From: Anaeromyxobacter dehalogenans
Lineage (GTDB): Bacteria; Myxococcota_A; UBA9042; DTJE01
Reading direction: 5' to 3'
DNA length: 11,450 bases
Assembly (NCBI GenBank): GCA_020722625.1
Contig: DYKK01000076.1
Coordinates: 1 to 11,450 of the forward strand
The position numbers and the translations under genes are program-made. Positions within the stretch are counted from its first letter, which is position 1; every line of letters starts with the position of its first letter. Below, piece after piece: positions 1-9,367 of the stretch. Below the pieces are notes generated by a model that did not search any database, had not been told where the DNA came from, and saw only the letters and a program-made list of their open reading frames with translations.

Positions 1-19
1 TCGTGGCCGCCGTGGAGAC

Positions 20-2673
20 ATGCTAATTTCGCGCACGATGCGCGACGCGCCCACGCCCTCGATGCAGCAGTACCTGAAGGCCAAGGCCGACCACCCGGAC
101 TGCCTCGTCCTGTTCCGGATGGGCGACTTCTACGAGACCTTCTACGACGACGCGGTGGAGGCCGCGCGCATCCTGGACATCGCCCTGACCTCGCGCAACC
201 GCGACTCCCCGGACCCGATCCCGATGGCCGGCGTCCCCTGGCACTCCGCGAGCCAGTACGTCGCCCGGCTGGTCGCGGCCGGCAAGCGCGTGGCCGTCTG
301 CGAGCAGATGGAGGACCCGAAACAGGCGAAGGGGCTCGTCCGGCGCGAGGTCGTGCGCGTGATCACCCCGGGCGTGCTCCTCGACACCGAGATGCCCGAC
401 CCGGCCGGACCGAACCACCTGGTCTGCGCGGTGGCCGGCGACCGGGGCGTCGGCCTGGTCGCCCTGGACGCCTCGACCGGCACCCTCCAGGGCGCGTCCC
501 TGCGCGCCCCCGAGGACCTCGGGGCGGCCCTGGGCCGCCTGGTCCCGCGCGAGGTCCTGGTCCCGGAGCAGACCCCCGACCCCGTCCGCCAGGAACTCGC
601 CTCCCTCGGGGCCCTCCACACGCCGGTCCCCGCCGGAGACCTCGATGGGGCCGCTCCCGAGGAGGACCGGCTGCTCCCCGCCGGCGACGCCACCCCGACC
701 GCGGTGCGCCTGGCGGCACGCGCGATCCTGGCCTACGTGGGCCGGACCTGGCCCGCCCTGTTGCGGACCGTCCAGCCCCTGACCCCCCTGCCCTTCCGCG
801 ACACCCTCCTGCTCCCGCCGAACACCATCCGGAACCTCGAACTGGTCGCGAGCGCCGGCGACGGGCGGCGCGCGGGGTCGCTCCTCCACCTCCTGGACCG
901 GACCCGCACCCCCATGGGGTCGCGCCTCCTCCGGTCCTGGCTCCTCGCGCCCCTGATGGACATCGCGCGGATTGACGAGCGCCTGGACCGCGTCGAGGCC
1001 CTCGTCCGGGAGCCGACGATGCGGGCCGGGGTCCGGGCGGCCCTGGACGGGGCGCCGGACGTCGAGCGGGTGCTCACGAGGCTCGCGGGGGGGGCGGCCA
1101 CGGCCCGGGACCTCCTGGCCCTGGCCCGGGCGGTGCGCGCCGCGGGGCGGTGCGCGTCCGAAATCGGCTCGCGCGACGCCGGGCTCGCGGACCTCGTCGT
1201 CGTCCCCGAGGTCCTCTCCGACCTGGCCCGGTCCATCGAGGAGACCTTTGTCCCCGACCCGCCCGCGACGGTGCGGGAGGGCGGCATGGTGCGACGCGGG
1301 GTCCACACGGCCCTGGACGAGGCCCTGGACATGGCCGAAAACGGCCGGCGCTACCTCGCCGAGTACGAGGTCCGCGAACGCGAGCGCACCGGGATCCCGA
1401 CCCTCAAGGTCCGGTACAACCGCGTCTTCGGCTACGGCATCGAGGTGAGCCGCTCGTCCCAGGCCCGCGTGCCGCCCGAGTACCAGCGCCGCCAGACCCT
1501 GGCGAACGCCGAGCGGTACGTCACCGAGGAACTCTCCCGCCTCGAGCAGCAGATCGCCGGCGCGGACGAGCGGTCGAAAACAATACAATACGAAATATTC
1601 GAAGAACATCGCGTACGGGTCCTCGGGGCGGTCCCGGCCTTCCAGGGACTCGCGTCGGGGCTGGCCCGGATCGATGCCCTCGCGGCCCTGGCCGAGGTGG
1701 CCCACACGCGGGGCTACCGCCGCCCCCGGGTCACGCCCGGTCGGGGTCTGCGCGTCGTCCAGGGCCGCCACCCGACCGTGGAGGCGTCGCTCCCCCCGGG
1801 GTCCTTCGTCCCGAACGACGTCGCCATGGACGGCGTCGAGGAGACGCTGCACATCCTGACCGGCCCCAACATGGCCGGGAAGTCCACGGTGATGCGCCAG
1901 GTCGCGCTCACCGTGATCCTGGCGCAGGCGGGGTCGTTCGTGCCCGCCGACGAGGCCGAGATCGGCCTGGTGGACGCCCTGTTCACTCGGGTCGGCGCGA
2001 TGGACGACCTTGCGGCCGGCCGCAGCACCTTCATGGTCGAGATGTCCGAGGCGGCCGAGATCCTGGCTCGGGCCACGGATCGAAGCCTGGTCGTGCTCGA
2101 CGAGATCGGGCGCGGGACCTCGACCTACGACGGGGTGGCCATCGCCTGGGCCATGGCGGAGTTCATCCAGGCCCGGGTCGGGTGCCGGACCCTGTTCGCG
2201 ACCCACTACCACGAACTGACGGACCTCGCGAGGATCCTGCCGAGAACGCGCAACTTCAGCATCGCGGTCCAGGAGTGGGGCGGCCAGATCCTCTTCCTGC
2301 GCAAACTCGTGGACGGACCGGCCAACAAGTCCTATGGTATCCAGGTCGCGCGCCTCGCGGGGCTTCCGGACGAGGTCCTCGCCCGCGCGAGGGAAGTCCT
2401 CGCCAACCTCGAGGCCGGGGAGTGGGACGCGACCGGCCGGCCCGTCCTGGCGCGCTCGAAGCGACGCGGGGACCCCGGGGCGGGCGGACGGGGGGCGGGT
2501 GCGGAGGGCGGCCCGGTCGCGCAACTGGACCTGTTCGGGGTCGCGCCCGCGCCCGAGGAACCCGACCCGGTCGTGGCGAGGCTCGCGACGGTGGACGTGG
2601 ACCGCATGACGCCGGTCGAGGCCCTCCAGGTGCTGTCGGACGTGGTCGAGGCCGCGCGGCGGAGGATCGGGAC

Positions 2674-2677
<4 letters not shown>
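20..2677 (+). CDS. mutS: DNA mismatch repair protein MutS
   Basis: Full-length MutS (885 aa; the family is usually 850-900). It binds mismatches and small loops in duplex DNA and, as an ATP-driven clamp, recruits MutL. Visible motifs: the N-terminal mismatch-reading Phe-x-Glu (F37-Y-E39, in GDFYETF), Walker A TGPNMAGKST (about residues 614-623), Walker B with catalytic acid VVLDEIGRGTS (about 691-701), and the trans-acting ATHYHEL segment (about 727-733). After a low-complexity Gly/Arg/Ala linker comes QLDLF (835-839), which matches the consensus beta-clamp binding pentapeptide. The C-terminal end resembles the MutS oligomerisation helices. The start is uncertain: ATG 20 has GGAG only 2 nt upstream, while ATG 38 and ATG 62 are also possible (the family usually begins close to the MQQYL motif at residue 15). 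The stop overlaps the start of ribB. Codons 520-530 are strikingly AT-rich compared with the rest. Identity is secure; only the start is open. Confidence 0.97.
1577..1609. other. AT-rich rare-codon island inside mutS
   Basis: Eleven consecutive mutS codons (AAA to CAT, residues 520-530, KTIQYEIFEEH) use mostly A or T where the rest of the gene uses G or C. They include two ATA codons, CAA and three GAA; GTA follows shortly after. G+C over about 34 bases is near 26%, inside a gene of about 70%. The reading frame and MutS-like protein sequence continue unbroken, so this is not a frameshift or insertion. TACAAT at 1584-1589 resembles a -10 hexamer, but there is no convincing -35 at the right distance. 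Function unknown. Confidence 0.6.
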
Positions 2678-3852
<1,175 letters not shown>

Positions 3853-3865
3853 GTAGGACGTTTTC

Positions 3866-3897
3866 TTGACACCTCTCGCGTCCGGCGGGAACATTAT
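3866..3897 (+). promoter_or_regulatory. Putative sigma-70-type promoter for pilMNOP
   Basis: A perfect TTGACA lies at 3866-3871, just after the ribB stop and 53 bases before the pilM start. The best -10 candidates are CATTAT at 3892-3897 (4 of 6, but a long 20-nt spacer) or AACATT at 3890-3895 (3 of 6, 18-nt spacer). This short 72-base gap is noticeably richer in A/T than the flanking genes. The sequence GTTTTC occurs twice here, once before the -35 and once after the -10. The -35 is clear and the -10 is weak, so the promoter call is moderate. Confidence 0.5.
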
Positions 3898-3924
3898 GGT
3901 GGCCTGTTTTCACGGACGGCCGGA

Positions 3925-4995
3925 ATGGGTCTGTTCGGCGGTCGCCACGGCGTCGTGGGGCTCGACATCGGGTCGAGCATGGTGAAACTGGTGCGGTTGC
4001 GCCAGGCCTCCGGCTCGTGGGAACTCCTGTCCTTCAACATGGGTCCCCTCCCCCCGGACGCGGTGGTCGAGGGCCGCATCATGAACTTCACCGCGGTGGT
4101 CGAGCGCATCCGCGACCTGGTGCGCGAGGCCGGCGTCAAGGATGCCGAGTGCTCGCTCTCCGTGTCGGGCTCGTCGGTCATCATCAAGAAACTGTCGCTC
4201 CCCGAGATGACGCGCGAGGAACTCGACGACTCGATCCTGTGGGAGGCGGAGCAGTACATCCCCTTCGACATCAAGGACGTGAACGTGGACGCCCAGATCC
4301 TGAACCCCCGCGCGGGTCAGGGCCAGATGGACGTCCTGATGGTGGCCGCGAAGAAGGACGTGGTGAACGAGTACGTGTCCGTCGCGGTCGAGGGCGGGTT
4401 GCGTCCGACCGTGGTGGACGTGTCGATCTTTGCGTGCCTCAACATGTTTGAGGTCAACTATTCCGTGCCGGCGGACCAGACGCTCGCCCTGCTGAACGTC
4501 GGGGCCAACTCGATCAACGTCGGGGTCCTTTCCGGCGGCGCGATCGCGTTCACCCGCGACATCGCGATGGGCGGGGCCGCGCTGACGGCCGAGATCCAGA
4601 AGCAGTTCAACGTCTCGTACGACGAGGCCGAGGCATTCAAGACCGGCGCGGAGTCGTCCCTCTCGTCCTCGACCGTGGCCCGGGAGGTCGCGAAGATCGC
4701 GGACCGCGTCACGGACCAGATGGTGACGGAGGTCCAGCGGTCCCTCGACTTCTTCGTGGCCACTTCCATCAAGGCGGACATCGGCCGTGTCTATCTGAGC
4801 GGGGGTTCCGCGCAGTTGCCGGCCCTCATCCGCGCCATCGAGCGGCGGATGGAGGTCCCGGTGGAACTCGTGAACCCCTTCCGCAACATCGCGGTGGACG
4901 CACGCCGGTTCGACATTGACCTGCTCCAGCGGGCGGCGCCGGTGGCCGGGGCCGCCGTGGGCCTGGCCTTGCGACGACCGGGGGATGCCGCATGA
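3925..4995 (+). CDS. pilM: Type IV pilus assembly protein PilM (actin-like ATPase)
   Basis: 356 aa, the usual PilM length. PilM is a cytoplasmic actin-fold (FtsA-like) ATP-binding protein that binds the short cytoplasmic tail of PilN and couples the pilus motor to the PilNOP inner-membrane complex. Seen in the sequence: the N-terminal phosphate-binding VVGLDIGSSMVKLVRL (residues 10-25), the family segment LSLPEMTREELDDSILWEAEQYIPFDI (about 92-118), a second phosphate-binding-type stretch around LLNVGANSINV, and a C-terminal nucleotide-binding YLSGGSAQLPAL. No signal peptide or membrane segment is seen. The start ATG 3925 puts the DIGSS loop at the normal distance from the N terminus; the upstream ribosome site is weak. 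It is the first gene of a four-gene operon, and its stop overlaps the pilN ATG (ATGA). Confidence 0.95.
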   Translation: MGLFGGRHGVVGLDIGSSMVKLVRLRQASGSWELLSFNMGPLPPDAVVEGRIMNFTAVVERIRDLVREAGVKDAECSLSVSGSSVIIKKLSLPEMTREELDDSILWEAEQYIPFDIKDVNVDAQILNPRAGQGQMDVLMVAAKKDVVNEYVSVAVEGGLRPTVVDVSIFACLNMFEVNYSVPADQTLALLNVGANSINVGVLSGGAIAFTRDIAMGGAALTAEIQKQFNVSYDEAEAFKTGAESSLSSSTVAREVAKIADRVTDQMVTEVQRSLDFFVATSIKADIGRVYLSGGSAQLPALIRAIERRMEVPVELVNPFRNIAVDARRFDIDLLQRAAPVAGAAVGLALRRPGDAA

Positions 4996-5696
4996 TCCGC
5001 ATCAACCTCATCGGCACGAAGGTCAAGCCCAAGGCGAGGGCCCCCAGCGCCCAGTTGTACCTCTACCTGGCCCTGTTCCTGGTCGAGGGGGTCTTCCTGT
5101 TCGTGTGGCACCAGATGCTGGTTTCGGACCTCGATACCGCGATGAAGAAGGCGAAGGAGGCGGTCGCGAAGGTCGAGACGCTGAAGAAGGTCAAGGAGTC
5201 CTGGGAGCAGTGGCAGGTCGAGAAGGCGGACCTCGACCGCCAGGCCCGCGTGTTCGAATCGCTGAGGGCGGGCCAGGTCGGCCCCCCGAACATGCTCCAG
5301 TACCTTTCGTATGCCCTCGCCACGACCCCGGACTCGCCGGCCTTCTCCGAGGAGATCAAGGCCCAGGAACTCGTGGGCTGGAACCCCAAGTGGGATGCCG
5401 GACGGCTGTGGATCCGCCGGATCGAGGAAAAGGGCGGGATGCTGACCCTTTATGGCGAGGCCGCGGACCACGAGGACGTGGCCGAATTCTATCGGCGGCT
5501 CGATTCGTCGGACTTCTTCACCCACGTGGAGCCCGGGCTCCAGATGCGCAAGGTCTCGCCGGAACTCGGGATCAAGTTCGTGGAGTTCACGGTCACGGCC
5601 GGGCTTCAGTACCGTCCGCCCGAGGACCAGGGGATGGTGGCGGCGACGGGGTCCCCGGCGGGCGGGCCGGGCGGACCGACCTCGGGGCCCCGGTGA
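4992..5696 (+). CDS. pilN: Type IV pilus inner-membrane assembly protein PilN
   Basis: 234 aa bitopic membrane protein. The N-terminal cytoplasmic peptide MIRINLIG is the PilM-binding tail; the family consensus is close to INLLPxR, and here LP is replaced by IG. A membrane segment follows at about residues 22-42 (LYLYLALFLVEGVFLFVW), then a charged coiled coil (about 47-90, Lys/Glu-rich), a periplasmic ferredoxin-like region (about 95-210), and a short Gly/Pro-rich tail. PilN pairs with PilO in the periplasm as part of the alignment complex. It starts by ATGA overlap with pilM, and pilO begins 15 nt after its stop, so the genes are clearly co-transcribed. It is somewhat longer than many PilN proteins (about 180-210 aa). 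Confidence 0.92.
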   Translation: MIRINLIGTKVKPKARAPSAQLYLYLALFLVEGVFLFVWHQMLVSDLDTAMKKAKEAVAKVETLKKVKESWEQWQVEKADLDRQARVFESLRAGQVGPPNMLQYLSYALATTPDSPAFSEEIKAQELVGWNPKWDAGRLWIRRIEEKGGMLTLYGEAADHEDVAEFYRRLDSSDFFTHVEPGLQMRKVSPELGIKFVEFTVTAGLQYRPPEDQGMVAATGSPAGGPGGPTSGPR

Positions 5697-5711
5697 CCGG
5701 GAGGGGATGCG

Positions 5712-6431
5712 GTGGACAGGTTTCTGGGCTTGCCGCTTCCGCAGCGCCTGCTGGTGGTCGGGATCGTGCTCGCGGTCCTCGGCGGGCTGACCTACTACGC
5801 GCTCCTCTCCCCGATCAGCGACGACATCGGCGTCCAGGACCGGAAGTACCGGGGCGCGATGTCCGAGTATGGAAAACTGAAGGAATTCGATTCTCCCGAG
5901 TTCAAGGACCGCATGGCCCGCGAGCGGACCGAGGCCCTTCGGCGGAAGGCCGAGTTCGAGAAGATGCTTCCTCGCGAGGAGGAACTGCCGGGCCTGATCG
6001 CTTCGATCAAGGCGGACGCGGACCTCGCCGGGCTCGTCGTCCTGAGGTTCGAGCCCCTCAAGACCCCGTCCGAGGGCGAGGGATACCGGGGCATCCCGTT
6101 CAACGTGGAGATGACGGGGACGTACCCGCAGTTCGTGAACTTCCTGAAGTCCCTCGCCGCTCCGAGCAAGCGCCTCATCAACCCCAAGGACCTGCGGGTG
6201 GACGCGGTGTCCGCGGGGAGCCTGGAACAGGTGGCCGGGGACGTCGGGCTGTTGAGGGTCCTGAACGAACGCGAGAAGCGGCGCGGTCTGACCCCGCAAG
6301 AGCAGTATGCGAAGAGGGTCCTGACCTACGAGGAGGCGTCGAAGCAGACCCTCCTGAAGATCAAGTTCACGGCCATGGCGTTCGTCTATACGGGGGCCGC
6401 GGTCGCAACCGCCCCCGGGGGGCCGAAATGA
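5712..6431 (+). CDS. pilO: Type IV pilus inner-membrane assembly protein PilO
   Basis: 239 aa bitopic protein. Start GTG 5712 (MDRFLGLPLPQ) is supported by GGGAGGGG about 7 nt upstream; the nearby ATG at 5707 is in another frame. One membrane segment at about residues 13-33 (LLVVGIVLAVLGGLTYYALL) is followed by a coiled coil (about 40-95) and a periplasmic ferredoxin-like domain (LVVLRFEPLK..YRGIPFNVEMTGTYPQFVNFLKSLA), which is the PilO signature. Residues about 167-210, between the RVDAV strand and the last strand LLKIKFTAMAFVY, form a charged insertion of about 44 residues that I do not expect in typical PilO. PilO forms a heterodimer with PilN and contacts PilP. Its stop overlaps the pilP start (ATGA). 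Confidence 0.92.
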   Translation: MDRFLGLPLPQRLLVVGIVLAVLGGLTYYALLSPISDDIGVQDRKYRGAMSEYGKLKEFDSPEFKDRMARERTEALRRKAEFEKMLPREEELPGLIASIKADADLAGLVVLRFEPLKTPSEGEGYRGIPFNVEMTGTYPQFVNFLKSLAAPSKRLINPKDLRVDAVSAGSLEQVAGDVGLLRVLNEREKRRGLTPQEQYAKRVLTYEEASKQTLLKIKFTAMAFVYTGAAVATAPGGPK

Positions 6432-7078
6432 CGGGAGCGCACCGGTACCTCCACGCGGTCGTCGTCCTGGTCGTCGCGGGCGGTTGCGGCCAGGTCACGA
6501 CCGACCTGGGCGAACGGCAGGGCCCTTCGCGCGAGAACGTCAAGGCCCTGACGGACCCCAGGACCGGGCGACTGACCCGCCAGCCCGGCGCCGAGAACGC
6601 CCCTCCGCCGGGCGCCGGCGCCCAGGCCGCCGGCCCGGGCGCGCTCGGGACCAATCCCAAGGCCGCGCTGTTGCGGCCGTATTTCCAGCAGTCCCTGCGC
6701 AGGCCGATCGAGGGCAAGGTGGACCCCTTCCGCTCCAACCTCGCGCGATTCGCGCCCCACGTCGAGGTCTCGATGGAGGAGGCCGAAGGCGAGGGGGAGG
6801 AACCGAAGACGCCGCTCGAGTTCTTCGACGTGGACTCGTACAGACTGGTCCTGATCATGAGCGCGACCGCCCAGGCGAAGGCCCTTGTCGTGGACCCCAA
6901 GGGAAAATCCTATGTGATCCAGGCGGGGACGCGGATCGGGAACCGCCAGGGCAAGGTCGTGTCCATCACGGCGACCGAGGTCCGCATCGAGGAACCCGGC
7001 CGCCCGCCCGTGGTCAAGTCCCTGGAACCCCCCGTCACCGAGATGGAACGGGAACTCCAGGCCGTCCAGGAATACTGA
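6428..7078 (+). CDS. pilP: Type IV pilus assembly lipoprotein PilP
   Basis: 216 aa, starting at ATG 6428 by ATGA overlap with pilO. A lipoprotein signal (MTGAHRYLHAVVVLVVAGGC) puts the lipidated Cys at residue 20. A Pro/Gly/Ala-rich linker follows (about 45-75), then the VDPFRS segment, then the PilP beta-domain: TPLEFFDVDSYRLVLIMS, AKALVVDPKGKSYVIQAGTRIGNRQGKVVSI and VRIEEPG. PilP is inner-membrane-anchored and bridges PilNO to the periplasmic domains of the secretin PilQ. It is the last gene of the cluster here: the next gene is convergent after 19 bases, with no obvious hairpin terminator between them. The secretin normally encoded next (pilQ) is absent. Confidence 0.92.
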   Translation: MTGAHRYLHAVVVLVVAGGCGQVTTDLGERQGPSRENVKALTDPRTGRLTRQPGAENAPPPGAGAQAAGPGALGTNPKAALLRPYFQQSLRRPIEGKVDPFRSNLARFAPHVEVSMEEAEGEGEEPKTPLEFFDVDSYRLVLIMSATAQAKALVVDPKGKSYVIQAGTRIGNRQGKVVSITATEVRIEEPGRPPVVKSLEPPVTEMERELQAVQEY

Positions 7079-7097
7079 CCGACCCTCGCGAGATCGA

Positions 7098-9131
7098 TCA
7101 CGGGTACACCACGGTCGGAACCACGTTGAGGTCCCGGGCCGCCTGGAGCGCCTCGTCCGCGGTCGCGCCGGTCAGGACGAGGAACCGGAACGCATCGGGT
7201 CCGGCCCCGTTCAGGGTCTGGTCCCGGAAGAAGACGCGGGATTCCCCCTTGGGGAAGAACGCGGACAGGTGGACCGTCCGCAGGTCCTTGATCAGGAAGA
7301 CCCCGCCGCCGAGGCCGACCAGCCCGTTGGCCGCGGGGACGTTGACCAGGCCCTGGGAGCCGGGGAGGTCCGCGAGCGCCAGGTCCGCGACCTCGTCGAG
7401 CATCGCGGGGCTGTAAATCAGGCGGTCCCCCGTCCGCGGAAACCAGAGGGTGACCGAGGCCGCGGTGGGGTCCTGCCGGGTCAGCCGGACGGTGAACTCC
7501 AGGGTGCGCGGGACCCCGGCGGGCACGGCCTCCCGCCAGGTCACATCCACGTCGAAGCCGGGGGCGTCCACCTCGACCTCGAAGGGGGCCTCGGCCGGCT
7601 CCCAGGCCGGCCCGGGCGGTGGCTCGTCGAGGGCCTCCACCCCGCCGCCGGTGTGGATCGCGAGGTGCGGCTTGCCCGAGGCGGCCTGCACGGCGGACAG
7701 GATGTCCTCGGCCGCGTCGAGGGCCGCGGCCGCGCGCTCCAGCGAGTACCGGACCTCGCCCGCCCAGGGGTTCCAGCCGGTCGAGTCGCTGACCTCCCCG
7801 AGGACCTGGAGGCGCATCGCGTCTCGCCAGGCGGCCCGCAGCGCGGGGACCTCCACGTCCAGCGCCTCCGCGTCCGCCCAGTCCAGGGCGGCCCCCGCGG
7901 CCATCAGGGCGATACGCGAACGCTCGAGCGACGTGCACACCTCGTTGTCGGCCTCGTCGGGCCCCCACAGCCCGGCCCGCCCCATCCACGCGTACAGGTT
8001 GTCCGAGTCGTCGGGCCGCCAGGTCAGGTCGAGCGAGTACGGGAGCGGCTCCGCCTGGACCCCCGCCTCCTTCAGGGAGCGGACGTAGTCCTCGACCGTG
8101 GTCAGGAAGAAGCCGTCGGCCTGGAGTTGCTCCAGTTGCTGGGTCAGTTTCTTCGCCGCCGCCTCGCTGTAACGGAACGCCGATCCCATGTAGGGGTTCA
8201 TCTCGCCGGTGAGGGCGAGTTCGCCGTCGTCCACAAACCACCACGTCACGGTGAACGGCCCCTCGGACATCCCCCGCGTGGTCACCACGTCCTGCCCGCG
8301 CAGCGTGTAGAGCAGGCGGTCCGGAACGGACGAATATTGATAGTGGAAGGGTCCTCCCTTCATGAGCCCGACGGTCTGTCCCGCGGACTTCATCACCTCG
8401 AGCATCCCCTCCGAGAACTGGCCCTCCTGGGCGAAGACGACCGGAGACAGGGGCAGGCAGGCGCGCTCGAAGGCGCGGCGGTTCCTCTCGACGCTGTGGT
8501 CCATGCTGAAGCGTGAATGCGCCGTGAACAGCTGGTCCGCGTAGTGGAACGACTGGACCGCGATCTGCCCGCGCGCCACGAGCGCGCGCATCTTCCCGAC
8601 CACCGCGGGGTGGCGGTCCATCATCACGTCCAGCATGTAGCCCTGCATCTCGATGTCCGCCGCGAAGGTCGGGTGGGCCAGGAAGAGGTCCAGCAGGGGC
8701 TCGAAGGACTCCGTCACGATAAGGTCCTCGAGGGCGTCGTTGTCGTAATCGAACATCCCCTCCGGGTCCCGCTCCGGGGGCATCAGCCCGCGCAGGCCGC
8801 CCGCCACGTACTGGATGTTGAAGTGGAAGACCGCCAGGGCGAACTTCTTCGGGTCGGGGACCGGCGGGGCCAGGCGTCCCTGGGCCGGGGTCTCGCACGA
8901 CGCGGGCGTTTCCGCGTCGGCGGTCCCGTCCTCGGCGGGGGCGTCCGTGGGGGGCGCCTCGGGGCCCGGGTCGCCGGCCTCGTCGCCCGCCGGATCCCCG
9001 CCCGGGTCCACCGGAACCGCGTCCCCGGCGTCGGGAGTCCCGTCCCCGGACCCTCCCCCGCATCCGACGACCACCATCGCCACGATCCAGCCCAGACCCG
9101 TCATCGCCCTCCGCCGGAGAATCGCCGGCAC
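7098..9131 (-). CDS. Large lipoprotein with a divergent GH57/GH38-like glycoside hydrolase/deacetylase barrel
   Basis: About 677 aa, exported and lipidated: Arg6-Arg-Arg8, a hydrophobic stretch, and lipobox VVGC with Cys24, then an Asp/Gly/Pro/Ala-rich linker (about 25-85). GTG 9131 was chosen because GAGG lies 6 nt upstream and it keeps the positive signal-peptide start. ATG 9137 (GAGG touches the start) and ATG 9104 (loses the arginines) are alternatives. The region about 90-440 has the order of motifs expected of GH57-type barrels. HFNIQY (His103) sits where HxHQP is expected, GQIAVQSFHY at 188-197 resembles the second motif, and QEGQFSEGML with Glu236 sits where the nucleophile Glu is expected. 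GEMNPYMGSAF with Glu310 follows, then helical sequence and GWNPW. The C-terminal part (about 500-677) is probably beta-rich. The family match is by motif order only and the catalytic residues are inferred, so substrate and activity are unknown. It is convergent with pilP and divergent from the FHA gene. Confidence 0.85.
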   Translation of the reverse strand: MPAILRRRAMTGLGWIVAMVVVGCGGGSGDGTPDAGDAVPVDPGGDPAGDEAGDPGPEAPPTDAPAEDGTADAETPASCETPAQGRLAPPVPDPKKFALAVFHFNIQYVAGGLRGLMPPERDPEGMFDYDNDALEDLIVTESFEPLLDLFLAHPTFAADIEMQGYMLDVMMDRHPAVVGKMRALVARGQIAVQSFHYADQLFTAHSRFSMDHSVERNRRAFERACLPLSPVVFAQEGQFSEGMLEVMKSAGQTVGLMKGGPFHYQYSSVPDRLLYTLRGQDVVTTRGMSEGPFTVTWWFVDDGELALTGEMNPYMGSAFRYSEAAAKKLTQQLEQLQADGFFLTTVEDYVRSLKEAGVQAEPLPYSLDLTWRPDDSDNLYAWMGRAGLWGPDEADNEVCTSLERSRIALMAAGAALDWADAEALDVEVPALRAAWRDAMRLQVLGEVSDSTGWNPWAGEVRYSLERAAAALDAAEDILSAVQAASGKPHLAIHTGGGVEALDEPPPGPAWEPAEAPFEVEVDAPGFDVDVTWREAVPAGVPRTLEFTVRLTRQDPTAASVTLWFPRTGDRLIYSPAMLDEVADLALADLPGSQGLVNVPAANGLVGLGGGVFLIKDLRTVHLSAFFPKGESRVFFRDQTLNGAGPDAFRFLVLTGATADEALQAARDLNVVPTVVYP

Positions 9132-9156
9132 AAGCATCCTCGCTGTTTGACGCAGA

Positions 9157-9175
9157 CGGCGACCGGCGGTCGCCG
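9157..9175. repeat. 8-bp-stem hairpin upstream of the lipoprotein gene
   Basis: CGGCGACC and GGTCGCCG are perfect inverted arms around a GGC loop. The hairpin lies about 26 bases upstream of the chosen minus-strand start, so it would be in the 5' leader of the lipoprotein mRNA or act as an operator. There is no T-run, so it is not a standard terminator. Short GC-rich inverted repeats are common by chance in such DNA. Confidence 0.4.
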
Positions 9176-9339
9176 CTCCAGGGTGGTGAACAGAGCGCTG
9201 GATCCCTTGAAGCGATTCCGAAATGTTGCTGGATTTGGCAGCGGATTCTGGCCGGCCGCCTGCGAATCGCATCATCGCGGCTCCTCCCGGAACGCCCGGC
9301 CCACATCCTATCCAATCCTCCGGGGCGGCACAAACCGCT

Positions 9340-9367
9340 TTGACAACGGGCGCCGTTGACCTAGAAT
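9340..9367 (+). promoter_or_regulatory. Near-consensus sigma-70-type promoter for the FHA-TPR gene
   Basis: TTGACA at 9340-9345, a 16-base spacer, and TAGAAT at 9362-9367 (5 of 6 to TATAAT). Transcription would start near 9374-9376, only about 22 bases before the ATG at 9397. This rules out the longer in-frame reading from 9223 as the translated start. It is the strongest promoter-like sequence in the window. Confidence 0.75.
9344..9358. promoter_or_regulatory. Operator-like inverted repeat in the promoter spacer
   Basis: CAACGG-GCG-CCGTTG is a perfect 6-bp inverted repeat lying between the -35 and -10 of the FHA-gene promoter and overlapping the last two bases of the -35. A protein bound here would block RNA polymerase, so a repressor site is plausible. 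The arms are short and no regulator gene is nearby, so this is only a candidate. Confidence 0.4.

Noticed and set aside
23..2524. An 833-codon open frame on the minus strand opposite mutS
   Set aside because: It is a shadow of GC-rich codon structure: the product is Arg/Gly/Asp/His-rich with no recognisable domain, and mutS on the other strand is certain.
1150..2673. In-frame upstream extension of ribB across mutS
   Set aside because: The frame is open only because stop codons are rare at this G+C. The sequence is Arg/Pro/Gly-rich noise until the GTG at 2674, which has its own ribosome site.
4791..6299. A 502-codon minus-strand frame opposite pilN/pilO
   Set aside because: No domain and atypical composition; antisense shadow.
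4916..6427. In-frame upstream extension of pilP through pilN and pilO
   Set aside because: Gly/Arg/Pro-rich shadow translation. The true PilP begins at ATG 6428 with a lipoprotein signal and an ATGA overlap.
7079..7097. GATCGATC and TCGCGA palindromes between pilP and the convergent gene
   Set aside because: Too short for a terminator, with no T-run on either strand.
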